64,000 nucleotides of DNA from NCBI RefSeq assembly GCF_000685965.1, contig NZ_JMLE01000010.1, positions 109,354 to 173,353 of the forward strand, in the 5' to 3' direction. The first letter of the stretch is position 1. Each line of letters begins with the position of its first letter. This document shows, one piece after another, positions 1 through 9,389 of this stretch. The DNA comes from Arthrobacter sp. UNC362MFTsu5.1 (GTDB lineage: Bacteria; Actinomycetota; Actinomycetes; Actinomycetales; Micrococcaceae). Made by a program: the position numbers and the translations under genes. The notes under the pieces were generated by a model that ran no database searches, was not told where the DNA came from, and saw only the letters and a program-made list of their open reading frames with translations.

Positions 1-1643
1 TCCGGCTGCTGGCCCTCAGGCTGCGGGCTTTCCGGCTGCGGTTCCGCAGGTTCAGGCTGCGCGACCGGGGGCACCGGAGCGTTTTCGCCCAGCACCGCCT
101 GGATGTAGGAACTCCTGTCCAGCATCTCCACGGCCGACTGGTCCGCCACCCGGAAGAGCGGCCCGGCGAAGACGGTGAGCGCCACGCCGAAGGCGACAAG
201 CCCCAGGGTGGATCCCACCATGGTCCGCGGCAGCAGCGTGACGTTGCGCTTGCCCGCGCGGTCGCCGGTGTCGGAGTCCTCGGGGGCGGCCAGCAGCACG
301 GGGTCGGGGTTCTCTGCGTCCTCGGGCTTGCGCCAGAACGCGCGGTTCCACACCCGGGCGATGGCCAGGAGCGTCAGCAGGCTGGTCAGGACACCGCCGA
401 TCACCAGGGCGTAGGCCAGCGGGGTGCCGAGCTGCACACCGGCCTGCAGCAGCCCGAGCTTGCCCAGGAAGCCGGAGAACGGCGGGATTCCGGCCAGGTT
501 CATGGCGGGAATGAAGAACAGCAGTGCCAGGATCGGGGACAGCTTGGCCAGGCCGGCCACACGGTCGATCGAGGAGCTTCCGCCGCGGCGTTCGATCAGG
601 CCCGTGACCAGGAACAGGCTGGTCTGGATGGTGATGTGGTGGGCCACGTAGAACACCGCCGCGCCAAGCCCTGCCACGGAGGACATGGCCAGCCCGAACA
701 CCATGTAGCCGATGTGGCTCACCAGGGTGAATGAGAGCAGACGTTTGATGTCGCTCTGGGCCAGGGCACCCAGGATTCCCACCACCATGGTCAGCAAGGC
801 GGCCACCATCAGCGGGGTGTTCAGCGAGTCCCCGGGGAAGAGGAGCGTCTCGGTGCGCACCATCGCGTAGACGCCCACCTTGGTCAGCAGGCCGGCGAAC
901 ACGGCGGTGACGGGGGCCGGCGCGGTGGGATACGAGTCAGGCAGCCAGAAGGACAGCGGGAAGACAGCCGCCTTGATGCCGAAGGCCACCAGCAGCATCA
1001 CGTGCAGCAGCATCCGCGTCCCGGAGTCCAGGTCTGCGAGCTTGATCGCGAGGTCCGCCATGTTGATGGTTCCGGTGGCCCCGTAGATCATGGCTATGGC
1101 GATCAGGAACAGGACGGACGACACCACGGAGACCACCACATAGGTCACGCCGGCGCGGATGCGCGGGCCCGTTCCGCCGAGCGTCATCAGCACGTAGCTT
1201 GCCGTCAGCAGGATCTCGAAACCCACATAGAGGTTGAAGAGGTCCCCTGACAGGAAGGCGTTGGACACCCCGGCCACCAGGATCAGGTAGGTGGGGTGGA
1301 AGATCGACAGCGGGGCGTCCTGGTCGCCGTCGGCCATGCCCTGGCCGGTGGCGTACACCAGCACGGCGAGGCTGACGGTGGAGGAGACCACCAGCATCAG
1401 CGACGAGAACTGGTCCACCACCATCACGATGCCCCACGGCGGCAGCCAGCCGCCGATGTTGACGGCAGCCGTTCCGCCGTCCCAGACGGAGGCCAGCAGC
1501 ACACACTCCAGCAGCAGGGTCAGCGAAAGCAGCGTGATGCTGACGGCCCGCTGCGCCCGCGAGTGCCGGATCAGCACGAAGGTCAGGGCGGCGCCGAGGA
1601 TGGGAAGTACGACGGCGAGCGGGGCAAAGCTTGCGATGTTCAC
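1..1643 (-). CDS. mnhD: Mrp/Mnh Na+/H+ antiporter subunit D (partial)
   Basis: Membrane subunit of the multisubunit Mrp (Mnh) cation/proton antiporter, homologous to proton-pumping subunits of complex I. I read a GTG start at 1643, inside the GTGA overlap with the mnhC stop; the protein opens with a hydrophobic helix (NIASFAPLAVVLPILG). The frame runs off the window edge, so at least 547 codons are present, already longer than the usual roughly 500-residue subunit. The last visible residues form a repetitive Pro-Glu-Gln tail (QPEPAEPQPESPQPEGQQPE) that should be cytoplasmic or linker-like. Assignment rests on operon order A-B, C, D and on the hydrophobic character. The stop codon and the expected mnhE, F and G genes lie outside the window. 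Confidence 0.85.
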   Translation of the reverse strand, partial: MNIASFAPLAVVLPILGAALTFVLIRHSRAQRAVSITLLSLTLLLECVLLASVWDGGTAAVNIGGWLPPWGIVMVVDQFSSLMLVVSSTVSLAVLVYATGQGMADGDQDAPLSIFHPTYLILVAGVSNAFLSGDLFNLYVGFEILLTASYVLMTLGGTGPRIRAGVTYVVVSVVSSVLFLIAIAMIYGATGTINMADLAIKLADLDSGTRMLLHVMLLVAFGIKAAVFPLSFWLPDSYPTAPAPVTAVFAGLLTKVGVYAMVRTETLLFPGDSLNTPLMVAALLTMVVGILGALAQSDIKRLLSFTLVSHIGYMVFGLAMSSVAGLGAAVFYVAHHITIQTSLFLVTGLIERRGGSSSIDRVAGLAKLSPILALLFFIPAMNLAGIPPFSGFLGKLGLLQAGVQLGTPLAYALVIGGVLTSLLTLLAIARVWNRAFWRKPEDAENPDPVLLAAPEDSDTGDRAGKRNVTLLPRTMVGSTLGLVAFGVALTVFAGPLFRVADQSAVEMLDRSSYIQAVLGENAPVPPVAQPEPAEPQPESPQPEGQQP

Positions 1644-2227
1644 TTCACGCCTCCTTCCGGGCCGGGGGTCACGTTTTGGGAGCCGGGCTGTTCTTCCGCG
1701 GCGGCGTCCTTGGCCCGGATCCGGTGGTCGCCCGCCTTCACGGTCGCGCCACCGTCCTCGGAGCCGGAAACGCCCGAGTCGGAAATCCCCCGGCCGTCGG
1801 AGCCGATCATGGTCAGCGGAAACTCGGAAGTCTCGACCGGAATCTCGGAGTCGTCCTCGGCATCGAAGCTGGGGGTTTCTGCGACGCGGATGTCTTCGAC
1901 GTCGTCCTGGATCTCATCGCGGCGGGCCAGCACCCATGTCCGGTAGATGATGCCCAGCATGAACGCGGTCACGGCGAAGGAGATCACGATCGAGGTCAGG
2001 ATCAGTGCCTGCGGGAGGGGGTCGTTGTAGTCGCGGGGGTCCGTGTCCTTGCTGAACATGGGCGCCAGGCCGGCGTAGCCGCCGGTGGCGAGGATCAGCA
2101 GGTTGGTGGCGTTGGCCAAAAGCATCAGGCCCAGCAGCACCCTGGTGAGGCTTCGTTCCATGATCAGGTAGATGCCGCAGGCATAGAGCGCGCCCATGAC
2201 CGTCAGCAGTGTCAGGTTGACGCTCAT
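1640..2227 (-). CDS. mnhC: Mrp/Mnh antiporter subunit C
   Basis: Small membrane subunit of the Mrp Na+/H+ antiporter, related to NuoK. The 195-residue product has three predicted membrane helices in its first 110 residues (MSVNLTLLTVMGALYACGIY, then LLGLMLLANATNLLILATGG, then LILTSIVISFAVTAFMLGII). An acidic, serine-rich cytoplasmic tail of about 80 residues follows, which makes it longer than typical MnhC (about 110-120 residues). The ATG at 2227 overlaps the mnhA stop (ATGA) and its own stop overlaps the mnhD GTG, which indicates translational coupling. Needed for assembly of the hetero-oligomeric antiporter that supports Na+ and alkali tolerance. Confidence 0.93.
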   Translation of the reverse strand: MSVNLTLLTVMGALYACGIYLIMERSLTRVLLGLMLLANATNLLILATGGYAGLAPMFSKDTDPRDYNDPLPQALILTSIVISFAVTAFMLGIIYRTWVLARRDEIQDDVEDIRVAETPSFDAEDDSEIPVETSEFPLTMIGSDGRGISDSGVSGSEDGGATVKAGDHRIRAKDAAAEEQPGSQNVTPGPEGGVK

Positions 2228-5200
2228 GCCTTCCCCCTCCCGGTGGTTTCGGCGGGAACGCCTTCGGGTTCCTGCCCTTCGGTCTCGCCGGCCGGGTTTT
2301 CTTCAAAATGTTCATCGATTTCGGCGCCCAGGCTGCGCAGCACGTCCAGCACCAGTCCCACCACCACGATGTAGACGCCGATGTCGAAAATAGTGGAGGT
2401 GACGAACTTGATGTCGCCGAACACCGGCAGCCACAGTTCGATGATGGCGCTCTGGAACACCTGCCCGCCCAGCAGCAGCGGCACCACCCCGGAGGCCGCG
2501 GCCGTGGCCAGACCGATGCCCAGGAGCGTTCCCGCGCCCACCGGGGTGGCCTCGCGCAGTTCGAAGCGGCCGCCGGCAAGGTACCGGATGGTCAGGGCTA
2601 GTCCGGCCGTCAGCCCGCCGGCGAAGCCGCCGCCGGGCAGGTTGTGGCCGGCCAGCAGCAGGTAGATGGAGAAGACGATCATCGAGTGGAACACCAGGCG
2701 CGTCACCACTTCGAAGATGATGGAGCGGCGCTCGGGAGCCATGGTGCGCCCGGCCACCAGCCAGGCATCCCGGGTGGATGCGGCGAATTTGCGGCTCAGC
2801 GCCAGTGCCGCACTGTCCCGGGAACTTTGCCCTGCGTGGGACCGGCGGCCCACTGTCCCCTCGGCCACCGAGGACGAGGCGCGGAGTCCGTCGCCGCGTC
2901 CCTTGACGAAGATGAGGCTGGCCACGCCGGTGGCGGCCAGCGCCAGCACGGAGATCTCCCCGAAGGTGTCCCACGCCCGGATGTCCACCAGGGTGACGTT
3001 GACGATGTTCAGTCCGCCGCCGCCCTCATAGGCCAGCCGCGGGAACTCCAGCGCGACGGGCGTCGCAACCCGGGCACCCATGGCGTAGATGGCCACGAAG
3101 ATCATGGTGATTCCGAACGCCACCCCGATGATCACGCGGATCACCCGGTACTTGCCGCCGGTGCGGTCGCGGAGCTCGGCCGGCAGGCTGCGCATGGCCA
3201 GGACGAACGCCACCAGGATGATGGTTTCCACCAGCATCTGGGTCAGGGCGAGGTCCGGCGCCCCCTGCAGTGCGAACATCAGGGCGATGCCGTAGCCAGT
3301 CACGGAGACCATCAGCACCGCCAGGAACCGCTTGTTGGCGCGGACAGCCGCCAGGGCCCCGATCACGATGCCGGCGCCGGCCACCAGCTGCAGCGGCGAA
3401 TTGGGATCGATAAAGTACAGTCCCTCCGGCAGCGGCTTGCCGGCAATGAGCAGCGCGGTCAGCGGAAGTGCGAAGGCCACGGTGAGGATGACGGAGAGGT
3501 AGAAGAACAGCGAACCACGCTGCGTGCGTCCCGTGACCCAGACGGCAACGTCGTCCAGGGCGCCGATCGTCATCTGGTAGGCCCGGTCGCCGTCCACCCA
3601 CGCCGGCACCCGGCCCTGGGCGCGGGCAACGATGCCGCGGCCGTAGAACATGGCGATGCCGAACGCGAACGTGAGGGCCGTCAGGCCCAGCGCTGGAGTA
3701 AGTCCGTGCCACAGTGCAAGGTGACCGGCGGCGCTTGCCGGGTCGCCGCCGTCGTGCACGAACTCCGCAGCGTACGGCTGGATCCACCCGTCCACCGGTG
3801 CCGGCCACAGGCCGTAAACGATGGTGAGCAGGCTCAGCAGGGCCGGGGCGGCGAGGAAGGACGGCTTGATGGCCTTGAACGGTGTGGGCTCGATGCCCGG
3901 CTTCGAGGCGAAGGCACCCCACATGAACCGCGCGCTGTAGGCGAAGGTGAGGATGGAGCCCAGGACCAGCCCTGCCAGGACCACCGGCCCCCAGGCGCCG
4001 GGCCCGGCGGGATCCGTTGAGGTGCCGTAGTGCACGAAGGCCTCGAACACCGATTCCTTCGCCACGAACCCTGCCAGCGGCGGGATGCCGGCCATCGAGG
4101 CGGCACCGATGGCTGCGACAACCGCCAGTGCACGGGAGGACTTGTAGACGCCGGACAGCTTGCGGAGGTCACGGGTGCCGGACTGGTGGTCGATGATGCC
4201 CACCACCAGGAACAGGGTGGCTTTGAAAAGTCCGTGGGCCAGGAGCAGGGCCAGCCCGGCCAGCGCGGCGTCCGGCTTGCCGAGGCCCACCACCATGGTG
4301 AGGAAGCCCAGCTGGCTGACCGTGCCGTAGGCAAGGATGAGCTTGATGTCGGTCTGCCGGAGCGCGCGGTATCCGCCCACCAGCATGGTGGCCAGGCCCA
4401 GCCCCAGCACCATGGGCAGCCAGTAGGCCGTTTCCGCAAACCCCGGCGCCAGGCGCGCCACGAGGTAGACGCCGACCTTCACCATGGCTGCGGCGTGGAG
4501 GTAGGCACTCACCGGAGTGGGCGCCGCCATGGCTCCGGGGAGCCAGAAATGGAACGGGATCAGTGCGGATTTCGTCACGGCACCGATGAGGATAAGCACG
4601 ACGGCGGCGGCCACGGCTCCCGCTGCCGGCCCGGTGGCCAGCCCGGGAGCCATCTCCAGGATGGACGAGATCCGGTAGGTTCCGGCGCTGAAGCCCAGGA
4701 TGATGAGGCCAACAAGCATGGCCAGGCCACCCGCCGTGGTGACCATCAGGGCCTGCAGGGCCGAGCGTCTGGCGGAGAGCCTGGTGCGGGCGTAGCCGAT
4801 CAGCAGGTAGGACAGGACGGTGGTGAGTTCCCAGAAGATGAACATCAGGAGCAGGTCATCGGCCGTGACCAGGCCGAACATCGCCCCGGCGAACGCCAGG
4901 AGCTGGGCGCCGAAGCCGCCGAGGTCGCTGTCCTTGTTCTTGAAGTAGCGGGCGCAGTACACCAGCACCAGGGCACCCACGCCGAGCACCAGCAGGGACA
5001 TGATCCAGGCCAGCGGGTCCATCCGGAACGCGAGCTCGATCTTGAGCTCAGGAATCCAGGGAAGGAGCTCGGTGACGGCGCTGCCCGTGGAGGAGGGTGC
5101 CTCCTGGCCGGCCGCGCCCTGGTATACGGCGCCGTGCTGGAAGAGGAGCCAGACGAACGAGCCCGCGGGAACCGCAGCCAGCGCATAGAACGAGTTCCTG

Positions 5201-5268
5201 CGGAATTTCCTGAAGAGAAACGGCGCCACAGCGGCCACAGCGAAATGCACGGCAAGGACTGTGATCAC
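2224..5268 (-). CDS. mnhA: Mrp/Mnh antiporter subunit A fused to subunit B
   Basis: Largest subunit of the Mrp Na+/H+ antiporter, 1014 residues. The N-terminal two thirds is a NuoL-like proton-translocating domain with many helices (for example AMFGLVTADDLLLMFIFWEL and the region after HAAAMVKVGVYLVARLAPGF). From about residue 843 the sequence becomes a complete MnhB domain (ERRSIIFEVVTRLVFHSM, then GHNLPGGGFAGG), so A and B are one polypeptide, as in many actinobacteria. A hydrophilic linker around residues 790-840 joins the parts. First visible gene of the mnhABCD operon, with coupled overlaps downstream. The 204-bp region before it is shared with the divergent permease gene. Confidence 0.95.
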   Translation of the reverse strand: MITVLAVHFAVAAVAPFLFRKFRRNSFYALAAVPAGSFVWLLFQHGAVYQGAAGQEAPSSTGSAVTELLPWIPELKIELAFRMDPLAWIMSLLVLGVGALVLVYCARYFKNKDSDLGGFGAQLLAFAGAMFGLVTADDLLLMFIFWELTTVLSYLLIGYARTRLSARRSALQALMVTTAGGLAMLVGLIILGFSAGTYRISSILEMAPGLATGPAAGAVAAAVVLILIGAVTKSALIPFHFWLPGAMAAPTPVSAYLHAAAMVKVGVYLVARLAPGFAETAYWLPMVLGLGLATMLVGGYRALRQTDIKLILAYGTVSQLGFLTMVVGLGKPDAALAGLALLLAHGLFKATLFLVVGIIDHQSGTRDLRKLSGVYKSSRALAVVAAIGAASMAGIPPLAGFVAKESVFEAFVHYGTSTDPAGPGAWGPVVLAGLVLGSILTFAYSARFMWGAFASKPGIEPTPFKAIKPSFLAAPALLSLLTIVYGLWPAPVDGWIQPYAAEFVHDGGDPASAAGHLALWHGLTPALGLTALTFAFGIAMFYGRGIVARAQGRVPAWVDGDRAYQMTIGALDDVAVWVTGRTQRGSLFFYLSVILTVAFALPLTALLIAGKPLPEGLYFIDPNSPLQLVAGAGIVIGALAAVRANKRFLAVLMVSVTGYGIALMFALQGAPDLALTQMLVETIILVAFVLAMRSLPAELRDRTGGKYRVIRVIIGVAFGITMIFVAIYAMGARVATPVALEFPRLAYEGGGGLNIVNVTLVDIRAWDTFGEISVLALAATGVASLIFVKGRGDGLRASSSVAEGTVGRRSHAGQSSRDSAALALSRKFAASTRDAWLVAGRTMAPERRSIIFEVVTRLVFHSMIVFSIYLLLAGHNLPGGGFAGGLTAGLALTIRYLAGGRFELREATPVGAGTLLGIGLATAAASGVVPLLLGGQVFQSAIIELWLPVFGDIKFVTSTIFDIGVYIVVVGLVLDVLRSLGAEIDEHFEENPAGETEGQEPEGVPAETTGRGKA

Positions 5269-5398
5269 AGGTATCTCCGCAACGTCAGGATTTCGATTGT
5301 CAAAAGTTGGAGCAGGCGGTCATACGTCAGGTTCGGTGCAGACAGTTTATCAAGCGGATGCAAACACTTTTGCCAGCGACCCGACCGCCGGGCAGCGG

Positions 5399-5420
5399 AT
5401 TCCCCGTGACGCCGGGGAAT
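5399..5420. promoter_or_regulatory. Inverted repeat between divergent mnhA and permease genes
   Basis: ATTCCCC (5399-5405) and GGGGAAT (5414-5420) form a perfect 7-bp inverted repeat with an 8-nt spacer, in the 204-bp divergent intergenic region. It is 52 bp upstream of the permease start. It could be an operator or a hairpin in the 5-prime UTR; no regulator is identified. Confidence 0.35.
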
Positions 5421-5472
5421 TTCCACCGCCCCTTCACTCGCCGTTTAGCTAGGGGCGGATAGCATTCAGCCT

Positions 5473-6876
5473 ATGAACCCCGTCACCGCCTCAGCGGCTA
5501 CGCACCCCCCGTCCGAGCTGGAGTCCGGAACACTGGCCACCAGCAAGGGCAAGGTCCTCGCCTGGGCCGCCTGGGACTGGGGTTCTGCCGCCTTCAACGC
5601 CGTGATGACCACCTTCGTGTTCACGGTGTACCTGACGTCCAAAGCGTTCGGCGGCGAGGACCAGGCCTCGGCCGTGCTGGGCGGTGCCCTGGCGATCGCG
5701 GGCGCAGCCATCGCCGTCCTGGCGCCCGTAACCGGCCAGCGTTCGGACACCGGCGGCCGCCGGAAGATGTGGCTGGGGCTCAACACGGCCGCCGTCACGG
5801 TCCTGACCGGATTGTGCTTCTTTGTCTTTCCGCGGCCGGAATTCCTTCTGCTGGGCGTCACGCTCATCGCCCTCGGCAACGTCTTCTTCGAATTTGCCGG
5901 GGTGAACTACAACGCCATGCTGGCGCAGATTTCCACCCCCAGGAACATCGGCAAGGTCAGCGGCTTCGGCTGGGGCATGGGCTACCTGGGCGGCATCGTC
6001 GCGCTGCTGATCGTGCTGCAGCTGTTCGTCCAGCCCAGCTTCGCGTGGTTCGGGGCCTCCACCGAGGACAGCCTCAACATCCGCCTCGTTGCCGTGTTCT
6101 CAGCCCTCTGGTTCTTCATCTTTGCGCTGCCCGTGCTGTTCGCGGTGCCGGAGCTGCCCCGGCAGCAGCAGGCCGCGAAGCTGGGGTTCCTGGCTTCCTA
6201 CGGGCTGCTGGTTCGCCGCATCAAGGCGATCTACCGCACCAGTCCGCACACCATCTTCTTCCTCCTCGCCAGCGCCATCTTCCGGGACGGGCTGGCCGCC
6301 GTCTTCACGTTCGGCGGGATCATCGCGGCGGGAACTTTCGGCTTCGAACTGAAGGAAGTCATTTTCTTCGCGATCTTCGGCAACATCGTGGCCGCGGTGG
6401 GAGCCATGATCGGCGGCTTCCTGGACGACCGCATCGGGCCGAAAGCCGTCATCATCGGTTCGCTCGTCGGACTGCTGATTGCAGGCACCGTCATCCTGGT
6501 CCTGGGCAACGGCAGCTATGTCTTCTTCGGGCAGGCCTGGGCAGGCACCACCACCTTCTGGGTGTTCGGGCTCTTCCTCTGCCTCTTCGTGGGTCCGGCC
6601 CAGTCCTCCTCGCGCGCCTACCTTGCCCGGCTGGCGCCGCATGGCGAATCCGGGGAGCTCTTCGGCCTCTACGCCACCACCGGCCGGGCAGTCAGCTTCC
6701 TGGCGCCGACGCTCTTCACCCTGTGCATCGCCGTGGCCTCGCCGCTCGTGGCGCCGGGGGAAGCCCAGCGCTGGGGCATCCTCGGCATCATGGTGGTGCT
6801 GCTGGCGGGGCTGCTGGTGCTGCTGCCGGTCAAGCCGCCGGGGAAGGTGGAAATCGCGGTGGTTCCCGCGGCCTGA
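5473..6876 (+). CDS. MFS permease of the UMF1/Atg22 type
   Basis: Twelve-helix major facilitator permease of 467 residues in the UMF1 (Atg22-like) family. Family hallmarks seen are the N-terminal AWDWGSAAFNAVMTTFVFTV segment, the ANVFFEF-like stretch (ALGNVFFEFAGVNYNAMLAQ), and the central VSGFGWGMGYLGGIVALLIV helix. A signature MFS loop DTGGRR lies between helices 2 and 3. The substrate is not deducible; bacterial UMF1 members are poorly characterised, and fungal Atg22 exports amino acids from the vacuole. The gene stands alone on the plus strand, divergent from the Mrp operon and 64 bp upstream of the K+/H+ antiporter pair. The ATG at 5473 fits the start of the conserved region. Confidence 0.85.
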   Translation: MNPVTASAATHPPSELESGTLATSKGKVLAWAAWDWGSAAFNAVMTTFVFTVYLTSKAFGGEDQASAVLGGALAIAGAAIAVLAPVTGQRSDTGGRRKMWLGLNTAAVTVLTGLCFFVFPRPEFLLLGVTLIALGNVFFEFAGVNYNAMLAQISTPRNIGKVSGFGWGMGYLGGIVALLIVLQLFVQPSFAWFGASTEDSLNIRLVAVFSALWFFIFALPVLFAVPELPRQQQAAKLGFLASYGLLVRRIKAIYRTSPHTIFFLLASAIFRDGLAAVFTFGGIIAAGTFGFELKEVIFFAIFGNIVAAVGAMIGGFLDDRIGPKAVIIGSLVGLLIAGTVILVLGNGSYVFFGQAWAGTTTFWVFGLFLCLFVGPAQSSSRAYLARLAPHGESGELFGLYATTGRAVSFLAPTLFTLCIAVASPLVAPGEAQRWGILGIMVVLLAGLLVLLPVKPPGKVEIAVVPAA

Positions 6877-6940
6877 GCAGGCAGCGGGGAATTCGCCGTT
6901 TCGGCCCTCCAACGCCCTCTGCGCGGACTAGGCTGGTGCC

Positions 6941-7423
6941 ATGAACGTGGATGAGACAGACCTCCCTGGCCTTGGCAGGCGCAAGGATTTCATGACCGCT
7001 TCGGGACGCCGGATCGGCGTGGTGGAGTACCGCGAAGGGCAAACCGAACTGATCGTTTCCACCTGGGACGATCCGGACACATGCCAGGCGTCCATTCCCC
7101 TGACCGCCGACGAAGCCGCGGCCCTCGGCAACCTGCTGGGCGGGCAGCGGCTGGCGATGCAGCTCTCCGAAGAGCACCGCGAAATCCCCGGGATCGTCAC
7201 ACGCCAGTTCTCCATTGCCGGAGACTCGCCGTTCCATAACCAGCCCATGGGCAAGGCCTGCATCCGCACCCGCAGCGGCGTCTCCATAGTCGCCATCATG
7301 CGGGAAGGCGAGGTGGTCCCCTCCCCCGGACCCGACGTCGTCCTTCACCCGGGTGACCTGCTCGTGGCGGTGGGAACGCAAGAAGGCCTAGATACGGCGG
7401 CCGATATCCTGCGCAACGGCTGA
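6941..7423 (+). CDS. khtT: TrkA-C (RCK_C) domain regulatory subunit, KhtT-like
   Basis: Soluble 160-residue protein with a C-terminal TrkA-C/RCK_C domain (about residues 75-158; IREGEVV-like strand and HPGDLLVAVGTQEGLD ending). The N-terminal half matches the small domain of KhtT-like antiporter regulators (LPGLGRRKDFMTASGRRIGV). In Bacillus the homologous KhtT gates the K+/H+ antiporter KhtU, and its RCK_C domain can bind c-di-AMP; that function is inferred here from homology. It lies 5 bp upstream of the antiporter gene, so the two form an operon. The gene symbol reflects architecture and order, not proven orthology. Confidence 0.85.
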   Translation: MNVDETDLPGLGRRKDFMTASGRRIGVVEYREGQTELIVSTWDDPDTCQASIPLTADEAAALGNLLGGQRLAMQLSEEHREIPGIVTRQFSIAGDSPFHNQPMGKACIRTRSGVSIVAIMREGEVVPSPGPDVVLHPGDLLVAVGTQEGLDTAADILRNG

Positions 7424-7428
7424 GCGGC

Positions 7429-8619
7429 ATGGACCCGCTCGCGCTAACCCTCATCGAACTGGGGGCCGTCGTGTTCTGCCTTGGCCTGCTGGCCAGGCTG
7501 GCCGGGCGGATCGGGATGTCCCCCATTCCCCTGTACCTGGTGGGCGGGCTGTTTTTCGGGGCCGGCGGCCTGGTCAAACTCGAAGGCATGCACGAATTCG
7601 CACATCTTTCGAGCGAGATCGGCGTCATCCTACTGCTGCTTATGCTCGGATTGGAATATACGGCGGCGGAGCTGGTTACGGGGCTGCGCCGGTCGTGGCA
7701 GGCCGGCGTCCTGGACCTCGTGCTGAACTTCATTCCCGGGGCAGCCCTGGCCGTCCTGCTCGGGTGGGGTTTGGTGGGAGCCATGGTGATGGGCGGCGTC
7801 ACGTACATCTCCTCCTCAGGCATCGCAGCGAAGGTGATCACGGACCTCGGCCGGATCGGTAACCGCGAAACCCCGGTGGTGCTCTCCATCCTGGTCTTCG
7901 AGGACCTGGCGATGGCCGTGTACCTGCCCATCCTCACCGCCACCCTCGCCGGAGTCAGCTTCCTGGTGGGACTCCAGACCGTGGGGATTTCACTGGCCGT
8001 GGTCACGGTGGTGCTGGTGGTGGCCCTCCGGCACGGACACCATGTGTCCAAGGCAGTGCACAGCGAGAATTCCGAGGTGTTCCTGCTGAACCTCCTCGGC
8101 GCCGCGCTCCTGGTTGCCGGCCTCGCCGCTGCCATGCAGGTCTCGGCCGCAGTGGGGGCGTTCATGCTGGGCATCGCCATCTCCGGGGCCACGGCGCACA
8201 GCGCAACCCGGATCCTGGAGCCGCTGCGGGACTTGTTCGCCGCCATCTTCTTCGTGGTCTTTGGCCTCAATACCGACCCCACGTCCATCCCGCCGGTTCT
8301 GGGCTGGGCTCTAATCCTGGCGGTCCTCACGGCCGGCACCAAGGTGATCACGGGAGTCTGGGCCGCCAAGCGGGCTGGAATTGCCCTGCCGGGCCGTTTC
8401 CGCGCAGGGGCCGCACTGATTGCCCGCGGCGAGTTCTCCATCGTCATCGCCGGCCTGGCGGTAGCGTCCGGCGTAGTGCCGCACGACCTCGCCGCACTGG
8501 CCACGGCCTACGTGCTCATCATGGCCATCATGGGACCGCTGGCGGCACGCTACGTGGAGCCCGTGGTCAAGATGCTGCGCCGCCCGGCAAAACCGCGGCC
8601 GGCCGCCCGCCCCATCTGA
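7429..8619 (+). CDS. khtU: CPA2 family cation/proton antiporter, KhtU-like
   Basis: Integral membrane antiporter of 396 residues, with a single Na+/H+ exchanger (CPA2, KefB/KhtU-like) domain and no C-terminal RCK domain. The missing regulatory domain is supplied by the separate upstream gene. Conserved segments include ISSSGIAAKVITDLGRIGNR and LVFEDLAMAVYLPIL, the latter bearing the acidic residues of the exchanger core. Predicted to expel K+ (or Na+/NH4+) in exchange for protons under alkaline or osmotic stress. The TGA stop (8617-8619) overlaps the first unit of a 32-bp-period repeat, and the gene converges on dcd. Confidence 0.88.
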   Translation: MDPLALTLIELGAVVFCLGLLARLAGRIGMSPIPLYLVGGLFFGAGGLVKLEGMHEFAHLSSEIGVILLLLMLGLEYTAAELVTGLRRSWQAGVLDLVLNFIPGAALAVLLGWGLVGAMVMGGVTYISSSGIAAKVITDLGRIGNRETPVVLSILVFEDLAMAVYLPILTATLAGVSFLVGLQTVGISLAVVTVVLVVALRHGHHVSKAVHSENSEVFLLNLLGAALLVAGLAAAMQVSAAVGAFMLGIAISGATAHSATRILEPLRDLFAAIFFVVFGLNTDPTSIPPVLGWALILAVLTAGTKVITGVWAAKRAGIALPGRFRAGAALIARGEFSIVIAGLAVASGVVPHDLAALATAYVLIMAIMGPLAARYVEPVVKMLRRPAKPRPAARPI

Positions 8620-8661
8620 CGCTCTCTCAGATCCTGCCGCCTTCCCGGCGACGCTCTCTCA
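8619..8661. repeat. 32-bp-period repeat, two units
   Basis: ACGCTCTCTCA occurs at 8619-8629 and again at 8651-8661, starts 32 bp apart, in the short convergent gap between khtU and dcd. The first unit overlaps the khtU TGA by one base. The second contains the dcd stop codon (TCA at 8659-8661, TGA on the minus strand). The same motif at the same 32-bp spacing recurs at 20322-20508 and 63540-63786. Confidence 0.8.
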
Positions 8662-9234
8662 GATCTCGGTGCGGTGGAAGTTCAGGTAGCTGCGGCTGGC
8701 GGTGGGGCCGCGCTGGCCCTGGTAGCGGTTGCCATACTCACCGGAGCCGTAGGGGAATTCCGCGGCCGAGCTCAGCCTGAAGAAGCACAACTGGCCGATT
8801 TTCATGCCTGGCCACAGCTTGATGGGCAGCGTTGCCATGTTGGAAAGCTCCAACGTGACGTGCCCGGAGAACCCGGGATCGATGAACCCTGCCGTGGAGT
8901 GCGTCAGCAGCCCCAGCCGGCCCAGCGAAGACTTTCCCTCAAGGCGTGCCGCAATATCGTCCGGCAGCGTGACGGTCTCATAGGTGGAGCCGAGCACGAA
9001 CTCACCCGGATGGAGGATAAACGGCTCTCCCGCGTCCACTTCCACCAGCCGCGTCAGCTCAGGCTGGTCCTCGGCGGGGTCGATGTGCGCGTACTTGTGG
9101 TTGTCGAACAACCGGAAGAACCGGTCAATCCGGACGTCCACGGAGGACGGCTGGACCATCACCGGGTCATACGGGTCCAGGACAATCCGTTGGGAATCAA
9201 TTTCGGCACGAATATCGCGGTCAGAGATCAGCAC
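8659..9234 (-). CDS. dcd: dCTP deaminase, probably bifunctional with dUTPase
   Basis: Cytoplasmic enzyme converting dCTP to dUMP (or dUTP), supplying the dTMP precursor. The 191-residue product has the family motif [17 protein letters not shown], the conserved [20 protein letters not shown] and the C-terminal [15 protein letters not shown] closing segment. [14 protein letters not shown] is the version seen in mycobacterial bifunctional dCTP deaminase/dUTPase rather than the HVTAHRID of the E. coli enzyme, so direct formation of dUMP is likely. An upstream in-frame ATG at 9255 exists. I prefer the GTG at 9234 because orthologs begin with the equivalent of [12 protein letters not shown]. The gene is monocistronic, and its stop sits in a repeat unit. 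Confidence 0.95.
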   Translation of the reverse strand: MLISDRDIRAEIDSQRIVLDPYDPVMVQPSSVDVRIDRFFRLFDNHKYAHIDPAEDQPELTRLVEVDAGEPFILHPGEFVLGSTYETVTLPDDIAARLEGKSSLGRLGLLTHSTAGFIDPGFSGHVTLELSNMATLPIKLWPGMKIGQLCFFRLSSAAEFPYGSGEYGNRYQGQRGPTASRSYLNFHRTEI

Positions 9235-9389
9235 ACTCAAAAATACCGCATCCATTGCCGCCCCCGTTTTGCAGCGTTACTGTTGCTGCTGTTACGAAAT
9301 GTCATCGTCGATACAGAATGAGGTTGATGTTGCGGCTGTGACGGTGCACCTCCCCCTGAACGGGCGGCACCAAAGGATCTGGGGTTGGC

